From Platycnemis pennipes (taxonomy: Eukaryota > Arthropoda > Insecta > Odonata > Platycnemididae), in NCBI GenBank assembly GCA_933228895.1, contig OW121850.1:30699773-30763772 (forward strand): a stretch of 64,000 bases of DNA, read 5' to 3'. The position numbers and the translations under genes are program-made. The notes under the pieces were generated by a model. The model was not told the DNA's origin, did no database searches, and saw nothing but the letters and a program-made list of their open reading frames with translations. This document shows, in pieces, positions 25,016 to 35,525 of this stretch (positions are counted from its first letter, which is position 1; each line of letters opens with the position of its first letter).

Positions 25016-28000
25016 AGTGGTGGATCACGTCCCCCAAAAAGCAAAAGCAACAAAGAGTGGCAAGTTTTTCAGTGGGTTGGTTAAAACTCACGACGTGAGA
25101 AAGTCAGCGTCTTTGTCACTGCCTCACTACCCGTGTTCACAATCGTCGACTACTGACAGGATTTGGCAATGGTACGAGGACCATAATGGTGAATGCGGTC
25201 GCCTCCTCAGACGGGTTCGTTTCATTGGCATAAGTTGAGTTTCATGCCAGGAAACATTAGCATCAAAATATTCTAATCATATGAGTCGTATCCGCATACA
25301 TATACCACATATCTATAGGTTAAAATCATATTATGTGTCGAAATATTATTGAGAGATTTCGGCAAGGAAACTTCAACAAACGCTCTATTTTGTTTGAAAA
25401 ATCATTGAGAGAAATTATAAATTTACTTGCGTGTAACAGTATTCTACTATCATTTCTCCGTTCTACAAACAAATGCTCACTTCACATTTAACTCTTGGCT
25501 GTTGTGTCATCTCTGACGTTGTCTTGTTCAAAGCTCAGCTATATTAAAATTTTTTCAATTGTAATGTATACCCCGCTTTTATCTCATTAATTTAAAATTT
25601 CAAAACATTCGAGGCCATCATTTGTTGAGACATTAAACAATTCTGGCGTTGTTTAGCGAGTGTTCTTTTCTCAGAGTACAATTTACCCCATTCAGATTCA
25701 CGCGAACGTTTTCGTGATCTCGAATCCAATTGGAACTCAAATGTCAAATCCCTCGTCTCCCTTTGCTTGCGGGTCTTTCAGAGCCCCTCCCTTTGTTCCT
25801 GCTGCAATTGGGGAGGTATCAAATCATACACATCCGCTATAAATTTGAAGCCAGTGGCGTGATTGAAGACTAGCGAAAAGGCGGGCGATTTTTAAGTTAT
25901 ACTTGTGCATGGCGCAAGCGATTTAAATTTCATGTTGTGAAAAGAAACGTTGCTTTTACCGGTTATCCGAGGTGAATTCGAGGTAAACTCGATAAAGGTG
26001 ATGGTTGGAGGAACGTTAGTAGCTCCGTTATGCTCCAAGAATACTTTAGCTTCTTTATATTTAAAGAGTGCTTACTACGGGTTAATTCATTTCGACAATT
26101 TTCTCTTAGGCAGAGCCTTGCTACATAGATGTCACTGAATGTCGTAAAACTTCCGCTTCTTTCTTTCCTACTCAATAAATAGTCAACTCAGGTGTTTTAT
26201 CGTCACCAAGGTGAAAAAACCCGGTCCTCAGTCATATTTCAGGGATCACTGACGCAGGATGTTTTCCACAATCGTCCTCTTCCTCGTTACTTACGAAATC
26301 AGATAGGCCCTTGCTTTATTCCAGGATAGTATGACAAAGGGAATCCGATTAACCCAGCGATCGCGGAGATAACTTTCGGGAATTTCCCCGTGACCTGATA
26401 CTTCCTTACCGTAAGCAAACCACCCGAACTGAAATCAGAATAAAGCAATTGGAACGTATCCAAAATTTGTTCCTTGTCTTTTTTTTATTTCTTCCATCGT
26501 TAATTCCACTCAATTTACGGGCATTGCAATACATGCTAGGCCACTGAATCACTCGTACAATACATACTTGGTCACTGAATCACTCGTTACTGGCCCTCTT
26601 TTACTTAAGCGTAGTTTAATTATACCCTTCCTAGCAAATTTCGACTCCCGTAAATATACGGCTCCCGTAAAAATACCCATGTATATGGATGAAACGTTCA
26701 ATGGCTTAACGATATAGATCCATTTTCCTAACTTGGAATCTAAATCCATTTGGTTTCATTTGCATTGTGAATTTAGAAATCTGTACCGACTCAGTTCCTC
26801 GAAAACTTATCTCTCCTCGGACTTTTTTCCATTCTGAGAATATATATGCTGCTTTTACAAAGAGGAAATTCTCGTAGGGGACTGGACAACTATTTACTAA
26901 AGTTACTTTGGCCGTATTCGGGGAATTAAGGTTTTAGAAAGAAGCTTTCCTTTCTTCTGTGACTCTGCTATTACTCTGTATCAGAATATCATTCAGCACG
27001 TTTCATAAAAATATTGAGCGGCAAACATGAATGGAATGGGAGAAAGATATTCTTGAAGTGATATGCGAATGTGAGCGAACGTCTTTCTCGAGTAACAGCC
27101 TGAAAATATCTCTGTCACCGGCTAAGTATCAATCTGAGTAGGTACAGGAGTCCATGAATGTTTTATATATGGATTTTCTTGGATATATTCCCTATTCTGG
27201 CAGAATTTAAATCGCAAGGAATTAACCTTGTACCGTGGGTAGGCATTTTAAAGTAGTTCTGCGGACTTCGACTACTTTCAGACGCCATAAATACTATTTT
27301 CTATTTTGTTTCTGGTGTATGGCCTTACATCACATGATCTGGACGCAGAAATTGCTAGCTTCTCATTTTTAAGTGCAACTATTATGCATGCATTTTCTCC
27401 TGCCTTCAATACCGTAACGAGTACGGTTACTTGTTTCCGTTATCTATTGCGTCGAGTATTTCTCTTTTCGGTCTACATCAGCCGAGATTCGGTCTTTGGT
27501 CTCACCTGTCGGCTTTCATCTCCTGCAATTCTATTGTCAACTCTCTTATTCACAAACTACTTCCGTTGCCGGAAATGGTTCCCGAGGATGATCCTCAGTG
27601 GCTTTGTTGTAAGCAAAACCTCGCGAGAAATTGCAGGGGAAACATGAACGTTATTTAGTGCTCGGAGATGCCCAGTTTTCAGATTAGTCGTAGGTACTTT
27701 ACCCAATAATTTCGTGGATACTTAAATTATCCTTTTATTTGCCAAATTTATAGAATGTCCTCTCAGCACAAAACTTTGGAATATGGAAACATTATAACGT
27801 AACTCGGGCGTAACTTTCCGCATCTGCACTGAAATTGATCTCGATCATGGCATTGCCGATATCGAAATGATTTGTTGGAATAGGTTGCGTTAAATAGCAT
27901 TAAAAATTTTTATATATCATCACGGTTATCTTCGGTAAACTGAGCAATGTCGGTTGTTGCATAATAATGGTTTCAGAACAACGAATGCTAATTTTATACT

Positions 28001-29267
28001 TCACTGTTTAACCTTAATTAATGCTAAACTTCTATGACAAGCTTATAAAAGCTTGTTTAGCGACCTAACTAGCTTGACTAGCAACTGTGCGAATCACCGA
28101 TATAATTCGTCTCTGCTATTGTGTTCTAGAAAAAGGCCATACGACTGATCTTTTGGAGTTTGTGGTAGAAAATGACCTTTTTCGCGATAACTTAAGGGCT
28201 TATATTCTATAGCATCGCTAGCTAAAGTAATGCAAATACCGGTTGACCATTTCACGGCATTAATACTATGACTGCATGCCAGAAGGCAACTCGGCCCCTT
28301 TAAGGATTTAGGTTATGGAAATGCATTGGATATAAGGTTTCCTGTAAAAGCGGTTTTAATTGTCATTCTTCACTTTTATAGGTTTGCTTACTTTATCATC
28401 ATAAAACGTAGAGTTAAAGAAAACTCTTTGTATCTGCTACTTGATATGATCTCAAGTGCATCTACGCCCAATTTTTTTTTCTCCATTGTCAGCTGTGATT
28501 TGACCCTTGTGCATTAATGTAATGCTAATTTATTTTTTTTATTCTCTCCTTTTTACGCTTTCTACCTGGGTTTTTGCTGCGTTACATTCTTTAGTTTTTC
28601 TTTGTAGATCTCATTGTTCTTGCCTCCTCGATCAATCTTCCTCGCTTGGTGATTTTGGGTTAGTGGGGGTGATTCCTGCGGTACAGTGAACTCCCTTGGT
28701 GATACTCCCTCTATATCTGTGGTTAATCCACAATAAGGAGTGATGCCTCTCAAATTAAATTAAACAAGAATTGATAGGACTTTCTTAAGTCAAATTTTAT
28801 ATGTAATTGTAAAAGGTTAAATAATCCACGTTCGAATTATCTGACAGCTTACATCAGCAAAGTGTGGTAAGCAAGGTTGATAGTGATTTAATTTCCCAAT
28901 GACTTTTTCCGTGGGTGTAAGAGGAACTCTATTGTTGAAGCCATTTACTGCGTTGTTTGTGAGCCATCGTTGCCACAGTGATCAACCCGTATTCTGCATA
29001 GTAGCGGAGAGTAGAGCAAACCCTGCCTCGGGGCTGAATGACTGAAAAATCTTGTAGCAGGGGAAGGAGGTTGGTATTTAAATTCCCAGCTCTACTTTGG
29101 TTTTCCTAGAAAGATTTAATCAGTTTGGATTTATTTGAATGCTTAATAAAATCGCTTTGAATATTTCTCGAATAGAATTGTAGCAGTAAAACCGTTTTTA
29201 TCAACTATGCATATTTCAGGTGCATTACGGCAGTGAGATTTTAGTCAAAAAAATGTAAATTGGAGGG
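25016..29267. other. Intronic DNA of the secreted-protein gene, nothing recognised
   Basis: Lies inside the first long intron. A 113-codon frame at 27306-27647 has no domain or splice context. Confidence 0.5.
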
Positions 29268-29474
29268 GTGGGTGGGGACCTTCTTGAGCACCCCTTAGAC
29301 CTCTTTAGATCCATTGTGCCAACCCACATTTAACCTGCCCACCACTTCAGACGGGACAAGAGCACCACGGTAGAGGTATGGAGGGGGCCACCCATCCAAC
29401 CTCCGTCCGGGACCAACGTTGCTTCACTTCGGTGACGGGAACCGGTGTATCAACGGTGGCTAGGCTCTTGCCCC
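29268..29474 (-). repeat. 5S-rRNA-derived SINE, copy A
   Basis: On the minus strand the 5' part (29385-29474) follows eukaryotic 5S rRNA: GTTGATACACCGGTTCCCGT, CACCGAAGTGAAGCAACG and GGTTGGATGGGTGG are recognisable and cover the internal Pol III control region. It then continues into non-5S sequence (CTACCGTGGTGCTCTTGTCC, GGGCAGGTTAAATGTGG, GGCACAATGGATCTAA). The same non-5S tail follows a 5S-like head at 58376, so this is a mobile 5S-derived SINE, not a stray 5S pseudogene. Confidence 0.75.
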
Positions 29475-29996
29475 TTTTCACTAAGATAGACATTTAAATT
29501 TTACTAAGTTAAGGGCCGAGAGTATTGCATTAGTTGATTTGAGTCCAAATGGAACTTTCCCAGTGTAGTAACTGAATGTTAAGGTTCCTTCCAATTAGAG
29601 TATATGTATCACCGAACGCTTGGCTGGGCTGTCACGCCGCTGCTGGCGCTTGCAAATTGCCTACGATACGGAACCTTGTTCTTTTTACTGGGCTTCTGTT
29701 GCTACCCAGTTATGAAAAAGAATTTTTTAAATCCCAACCGAACTGTCGCCTTGTTTTCAATCGGAAAACTCCCTATTTCATGCTCAGATTCTTTGCTGTT
29801 CTTCCATTCCACCAAATTTTACCGTAGATATGAAAGTATCTTTCGTTGGGTTGAAGCTGTGCAGTTATTATTTCACTCCATTCCACTCGTCTAGATTAAA
29901 GTTTTTTTTCTACTTTTAACGTCTTCACTCGTGTTTTTGCTCAGGAGTTGGGCAGTTCCCTTTCAAGGCCATGAAGTAGGTATATTTCGTAGGGGT

Positions 29997-30552
29997 ACAT
30001 CTACATCTACGTAATACCCTGCAAGCCACCAAAAGGGTGTGTGGCAGGGGGTGATTGCTCACCAAACATGCACTACATATCATGCATAAAAAAGGAATAG
30101 TATTAATATAGTAGTCAGAACCGTCAGAACTACACTATTTAAAAAAGATAGAAATTGCAAAGAAAACATGCAAAAACATTCTGTTAGTGGGGTTAGCTTT
30201 AAGTACTCATACCAACATGCAGCTACCAATGCTATTCATTGCTACTCTCCGATAGGACATATTTACCGTTATTCGTATCTCTTATTGTGCGAGGGAAAAA
30301 GGACATTTTGAATCGGTCAGTTCGGCAATCAATTTCTCTAACTTTATGATTATGGTCCAGTCTGCCATAGTAAGTTGGGGTTCGTAAAATATTTTTAACA
30401 TTATCACTGAAAATATTGCCTTGGAATTTGTGGAAGAGATTAAGTCTAAATTTCAACCTGCGATCTGACAATGATTCCCATTTCAATTCATTTAATAGAC
30501 TGGTTACGCTAATATAATTATCGTATCGTCCCTTTACAAATCTTGCCGATCT
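29997..30552 (-). mobile_element. LINE, 5'-truncated recent copy in the first intron
   Basis: Minus-strand copy of the same subfamily as 21239-21800 and nearly identical in the coding part (KWESLSDRRLKFRLNLFHKF). The 5' truncation is at GATCGGCAAG, about 12 bases further in than the other copy. It lies antisense within the secreted-protein gene's first long intron. Confidence 0.9.
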
Positions 30553-30850
30553 AAGGGTAGCTTGTCTTAAAAGAAAGATTTTTCAGAGTACAGGCACTGT
30601 CTATCTCTTAGGTAGGCAGTGATGACAGAGTTCAAAATGAGCAAATTTCGGTCGATTACCGAGGTTTGGAGCAATTTAACTTCCTGTAGAAACATTGGAA
30701 GACACATATCCTTTATAACTGGTATTTAATGCTACAAACTTGTACCTAATGAGTTCCTTTCTTTTCCCTCTGGATTTAATATTTTGTACCTTCTCTTCCG
30801 ATATTCCCTAATTTTGAGCCTATTTGCTGCACGGGTTTTCGTAAAATTAG

Positions 30851-30915
30851 TATCTATATATACTGACTACCCTGCAAGCCACCTCAAGGGTGTGTGGTAG
30901 AGAGTATGTGCAAAG
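30851..30915 (-). mobile_element. LINE 3'-terminal fragment
   Basis: Only the terminal hairpin region is left: ACTACCCTGCAAGCCACCTC, AAGGGTGTGTGGTAGAG. Confidence 0.6.
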
Positions 30916-31320
30916 TAAATACACTTAAAGATTTTTACCTACTAATAACTCCCCATATTTTGGATCTTTCATCCATGGGAATATTTACAGATTTATTGAC
31001 TCCATATCAAACAATTCGATGATGTGGAGGCGGCCAAAATTCGCATTAATTTTAAAAAGGTTAAATTGGAGGGATAGTTTTCAATGATGGTTTTATTTTT
31101 TTTATATATTCATCAAAAGGATATCAATATAAATACTGCTATTATTCCATCGAATGGAAGAATCACAATTGACTATTTAGTTATTTCATGTTTTTTTATT
31201 CACTTACCTCTTATACGCTCTTAATGCAATCGTTGTGGCAGGAATGTAGTATTGCGTCAATACTTATTACTAGAATCACAAGCTACCGATGGGAACATTT
31301 TTTCAAAGCGTTCTTCCTCA

Positions 31321-31395
31321 TGCCGGGCTTAGTAGTCGAGGAGCACGCAAGTCCTGAGGGACTCAAATTAGAGCATAGAGGTAGAGATACTCAAC
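31321..31395 (+). repeat. Weak tRNA-like sequence
   Basis: CGGGCTTAGTAGTCGAGGAG resembles an A-box region and GAGGGACTCAAATTAGAG a very degraded B-box region. It has no supporting body match to the other SINEs here. Confidence 0.2.
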
Positions 31396-31800
31396 GGTAA
31401 ACGTGAATTAGCGAGGCTTCCAATGCTCGCTGACTAATAGTCGACATCCGCGCAGGGAAACAAACGTCCCAGTCCTCGCTGCTTGGCTTCCCTGAGGCCC
31501 AACGACTTCCACACAGCGAGATGCTTCTTCTTTCACCGCGCCGAGGAAATGAATGACGCGTTCTCCCACTCCCCTCCAAAGATAGCGATCTGACCTCGCT
31601 GGGCTGGGCAGACAGCCTGACTTCCTTGCTTTCTTTGAGTTGTGCGAGTCCTCGTTCCGACCGAAGACGCCCCCGGGCAGAGGAGACATTTCGGGGAGCT
31701 GACCGCATCGAAGGGGATTGATATCATCGGGGACTGTTGCCCGGTACCGCTTCGCGAAATCTCGCTGGCTTGCCGACAAATATACCTCAAGATTTACAAG
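31391..31800. other. GC-rich segment of unknown nature
   Basis: A GC-rich block with several overlapping minus-strand open frames (up to 131 codons), none resembling a known protein, ends just before the foldback at 31843. No splice-flanked exon with consistent phase was found. Confidence 0.3.
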
Positions 31801-31842
31801 CATAAAAGAACCATGGAAGGAGCAAAGTTATGAACACTGATC

Positions 31843-32009
31843 AAAGTAACTTATTTGGGTGTTACCGCGTACTCAGGTCAGCCTGACGTTTCGCGACCCC
31901 TGCTGGTCGTTCTGAGGGAAGACCATTCCCTCAGAAGAAGCGACCAGCAGGGGTCGCGAAACGTCAGGCTGCCCTGAGTACGCGGTAACACCCGAAAAAG
32001 TTACTTTAA
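31843..32009. repeat. Long foldback (hairpin) element
   Basis: Two arms of about 75 bases are near-perfect reverse complements, from AAAGTAACTTATTTGGGTGT on the left to the matching end CCGAAAAAGTTACTTT on the right. They enclose only about 10 unpaired bases around 31922-31926. Only a few mismatches and a small indel separate the arms. Inside each arm lies a shorter hairpin (CGACC AGCAGG GGTCG) next to GAAACGTCAGG. There is no coding capacity. Confidence 0.85.
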
Positions 32010-32039
32010 TCATCACTATGAACCGCGAAAGCCTCAACG

Positions 32040-32345
32040 AAGAGTTATGAATACTGCTTGTTTCCATATACACGTTTATTAGGCACGACCATGGTTTCGT
32101 AGCGAGGCTACATCATCAGGTTCACCTGACCGTTGTACTTGAGAATATTCTCCCCTCTCTATAGCGCCTATTAAACGACCACTAATTGGTTGCAGTACTT
32201 GTCGGTAACGCTTCGACCTGGCATGCAAAAGTCGCGGGTTAGAGTCCCACGATGGCCCTGATGGATGGATGGCCTTGCTACGAAACCATGGTCGTGCCTA
32301 ATAAACGTGTTATGTGGAAACAGCAGTGTTCTTAACTTTTCTTCT
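32040..32345. repeat. Foldback element with a SINE as spacer
   Basis: The left arm (about 32043-32107) runs from GAGTTATGAATACTGCTTGT through TTAGGCACGACCATGGTTTC to GTAGCGAGG. The right arm (about 32272-32333) carries its reverse complement with few differences. The spacer holds the tRNA-like SINE 32134-32260. A relative of the left arm occurs at about 948-1005. Confidence 0.8.
32134..32260 (+). repeat. tRNA-like SINE family 3, copy inside a foldback element
   Basis: This sequence of about 125 bases, starting TGTACTTGAGAATATTCTCC, contains CGCTTCGACCTGGCATGC and a B-box-like GGGTTAGAGTCCCACGATGG. A close second copy lies at 32862-32998. It forms the spacer of the inverted repeat at 32040-32345. 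Confidence 0.55.
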
Positions 32346-32861
32346 ACTATGAATAACTTCCACAAAGTTTTGCCTGAGACTGTCGCATTAAAGAACCATG
32401 GCTCTAGCTATTCAAACATCTAAGCTATACAAACGAGCTTAAATTAAACTCGGATTTCGATTAAAACAATCAGTTAACTGGAACACGATGGTTGGTTTCT
32501 CAGCGCTCCTTGCTGATTAACATAGAAAAGGAGAAATATATAAATACGAGTATAATTTAAGCTCTTTTTAATAGCTTGGATAGCGGACTATGGTTCTATT
32601 ATGTTTGTGAATCCATATATATAGCAAATAATTCGATAAGAAAGCCAAACATTCTATCCTTGAGAACTTTTCCAGGAGAATTGCTTACCTTGACCAACGA
32701 AGCCCCTTGTCAATTCACGTCACCTATCAAGGCGTGGATGAGAATGAAAATATATATGTAGATACGTGAAGATGTAGATTATATTTGTTTCTCACCTTCA
32801 GAGTTTAAAGGATAGCGCTCGAAGGTGGACCACGCATCATTCAAATCAAATTATAATGAAC

Positions 32862-32998
32862 TTGTACTTGAGAATATTCTCCCCTCTCTATAGCGCCTAT
32901 TAAACGACCACTACTTGGTTGCAGTATTTATCGGTATTTATCGCTTCGACCTGGCATGCAAAAGTCGCGGGTTAGTGTCCCACGATGGCCCTGGATAT
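32862..32998 (+). repeat. tRNA-like SINE family 3, free copy
   Basis: Nearly the same sequence as 32134-32260, in the same orientation and about 700 bp away, with a TTTATCGGTA-type slippage in the middle. It ends at GATGGCCCTG like the first copy but lacks the flanking inverted arms, which sets the SINE boundaries. Confidence 0.55.
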
Positions 32999-33025
32999 AG
33001 GATATATTGAAACATTAGTTTAAAA

Positions 33026-33061
33026 AACTAAACTATAGTTTAAAAATACTATAGTTTAGTT
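33026..33061. repeat. 13-bp inverted repeat
   Basis: AACTAAACTATAG (33026-33038) and CTATAGTTTAGTT (33049-33061) are exact reverse complements separated by ten A/T bases. An ordinary AT-rich palindrome is also possible. Confidence 0.6.
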
Positions 33062-34029
33062 GTATCTTGTTTCTAATACTCCTATTGTGATGGCAATATT
33101 CTCAAACTTTTAAACTAGTCTTTTCGGATGTAAACTCCGGTATACAGGGGTAGCCTTTCCCCAAAACTGTTTGCGATAGTTGTAAAATATTTTAATTCGT
33201 TAATTTTACATCATTAATGAAGCCTGATGAAATAAAGGGAATATTTTCCTTTCTAACCATAATTAAGGGCTTACGTATTTGAATTAAAAATTTTATTTGA
33301 AAGAGTATGACGTAATATCAAAGAAATGTTCGTTAAGCAATATCGATGTTAAGGTAGCCATGGAGTTAACTTTAAAAGCATTTCATGTACGCAATGTGCG
33401 AAATTACCCGTAGTTCTCTTAATGACGAAAGCTTCGTGCGGGAACTGCCCATCTATTCATAAAACTTAACCGCTGGGCGTTTTGTAATAACGACTGCATT
33501 GTGGGTGGAGAAATAGGCGTATGAAATTCATCCCCTCAATATCTCCCCTTGATTTTCCTGGGAGAGAAAAGTGGGGTTCATGTGTCCAAGAATAATTGAT
33601 TAAAGCATTTGATTTGAAATATTAAGCCAGTTGAAGCAGGCACGAAAGACTTGATTCGTAGAGATTTGGGGTATTTTTCCTCCGTGGGTCTTCTTTTTTT
33701 TCTTACCTCTGATTTTTTTTAATGGACGGCCTGTGATGAATGTCACAAAATCACTTACGTTGACGCCTTTTTATCATTTTTACTTGCGTTCTACGGGTAA
33801 TAGGTTCTGTCGACGCACAATTTTTCCTTGCAGTAATAATCCTATTTACCGCTATGGGCTTGCTAACACGTATTGTGATACTCCCACATCATCCGAGCTG
33901 AAAATAGAGCCTGTATTTCCCTGTAGTCAAGGAAATTCAAAAACCAAATATTTCACTCCTAAGCTACACACCTAAGACCGGGAGTGGAGGTATCAGGATG
34001 GTTTTGGGTCCAAAAGGATTAAGTATTGC

Positions 34030-34180
34030 AGTTTAATTCTTACCGTACGGTACCCAGAGGAGAGATTCAGCAGGTTGCGAACCCGGACTCAATGGGTGAG
34101 AGTCCAATACTTGAGCCACATGCCTCTCCTTTTCTATGTCCTACATCAAGGAGTGCTGAGAAACAAACCACCGTGTGCCA
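34030..34180 (-). repeat. tRNA-like element with a body shared with 32480
   Basis: On the minus strand GGCATGTGGCTCAAGTATTG and GTCCGGGTTCGCAACC look like A and B boxes. The sequence before them (TTTCTCAGCACTCCTTG, ACATAGAAAAGGAGA) also occurs on the plus strand at about 32490-32535, so both belong to one dispersed repeat. Confidence 0.4.
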
Positions 34181-35020
34181 GTGAATGAAGTGATTTATGA
34201 TCGAAAGCCGAGAAAAAAATAGCTCATTTGAATAGCTTTGATCGCGGACTATGGTTGTGTTATGCTTGTGAATCCGGAGATATTTAGAGGAACCTCAACT
34301 TGCCGGTATAATTTCGTTTTTGTCCATCGTTCGTACATTGAAATCCATTTTTTCCACTTCAGTTTAACGGGAGATCAATCCATTTCCAGATTCAGAAGTT
34401 ACTGAAAAAAAATTTTAATCCCGCACAATTATTAAGTGTTGATTCATGGAATACCTTATTCAAGGTTCTGTGCATAAAAAATCTTCAGTCAAATAAAAAG
34501 CAGTTTTCTTCTGACTGGGTTTGTGGTCCAGCACTTGATTGGTTACCATCACTTCCTTCTTTCATTACTTAAGTGAGAGATTTTGAAAACCTATCCAACA
34601 TTTACTAGAGTCCAAGTGATTGATCACAATTTCCTTGTATCTATCGGTGGCTCAGCAAATATTGACTGTATTCGGATGTCACGTCTCAACCGATTCTTCT
34701 CCCTTCTTAATTCCACAAACTAAACAATATCAATGCTATGATACGCTGAATTAGAAAACTGACAGTTTGTACATTGAGAATATACTCGTATCTAGATGCC
34801 AAAACGAAATATGAAAAATGTTAGTTGCTCGAAAACTTCGTTTGTTGCAATTCGAAGTGGTGGTAGGAGCTTATTAGAATTACTGGAGTTCGATTTTGTT
34901 GCAAGGAATACGTTGTACTATCTTCTAAAGCATGTATCAATTTTAATGTCTCTGTTTTGAGTTCTGCTTGTTCCCTGATCTTAATGCCCGCACTTTCTCT
35001 CTTTCTGTGTTGATCCGCAG

Positions 35021-35223
35021 CAGAGTTCCCAGCATTCCCCTGGCCCCTCATGGCTCCTGGGCGAGCTCCTGGAAGAGCATGGCTGACGGCATGGCGGACT
35101 CGTCGGACGAGACTGACGACCCTGAGAGTGACGTGGAAGTCCTTCCAGAAGCCATCGGAGGCTCTCTAGGCGGCCATAGAGGCACCAGCTGGGTCAACTT
35201 CTCACCGTCGATTTTCCAACCAT
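35021..35223 (+). CDS. Secreted protein gene, second coding exon (acidic, Gly-rich linker)
   Basis: This exon is bounded by a pyrimidine-rich acceptor (TTGATCCGCAG, 35020) and a consensus GTAAGT donor at 35224. It is 203 bases long and continues the frame of the 23476 exon exactly (two bases in, one base out), giving residues 39-106. It begins RRVPSIPLAPHGSW, passes through an acidic segment (SSDETDDPESDVEVLPE) and a Gly-rich turn (GGSLGGHRG), and ends WVNFSPSIFQP. NFS at about residues 98-100 is an N-glycosylation sequon, which fits a secreted product. The acceptor is a tandem CAGCAG: use of the second AG (exon start 35024) removes one Arg and keeps the frame, so two isoforms are possible. 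I see no known domain, and the composition suggests a flexible linker. The exon assignment is firm from splice sites, phase and GC content; the function is unknown. Confidence 0.85.
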
Positions 35224-35285
35224 GTAAGTGGGTGGAACACCTCTGTCGCCCGTATGACCTTATATAGTTCCACAACACTTGTACT

Positions 35286-35525
35286 AAATCCAATCGATGC
35301 GTAATATAGGATTTCGTTCTTTCTCGGCGAATTATATTAATGAATGACTCTCGGGTTACAAGTAACCCAAAATCTTACTCGGCATGAAACCCGAGAGTCA
35401 TTTATTAATAAATCCAATCGATTTCAACGACTACAGTGTCATTGTATTGTCAAGGAAAAAATGATAAAAACTTTTATCCTTGACAATGACGCTAAAGCAG
35501 TCGAAGTCTATTGGGTTTGGTAAAA
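35286..35525. repeat. Two adjacent foldback structures
   Basis: The first hairpin pairs 35337-35357 with 35388-35408 (TGACTCTCGGGTT / AACCCGAGAGTCA core) and lies between exact 13-bp direct repeats AAATCCAATCGAT (35286-35298 and 35410-35422). The second pairs 35411-35460 with about 35470-35516 (GTCATTGT..TGTCAAGGA against TCCTTGACAATGAC and GCAGTCGAAG). Located in the second long intron of the secreted-protein gene. Confidence 0.7.

Noticed and set aside
35299..35409. Second hammerhead-like candidate (GAAACCCGAGAGTC strand)
   Set aside because: The long stem is present but no CTGANGA-type strand lies at the required place.
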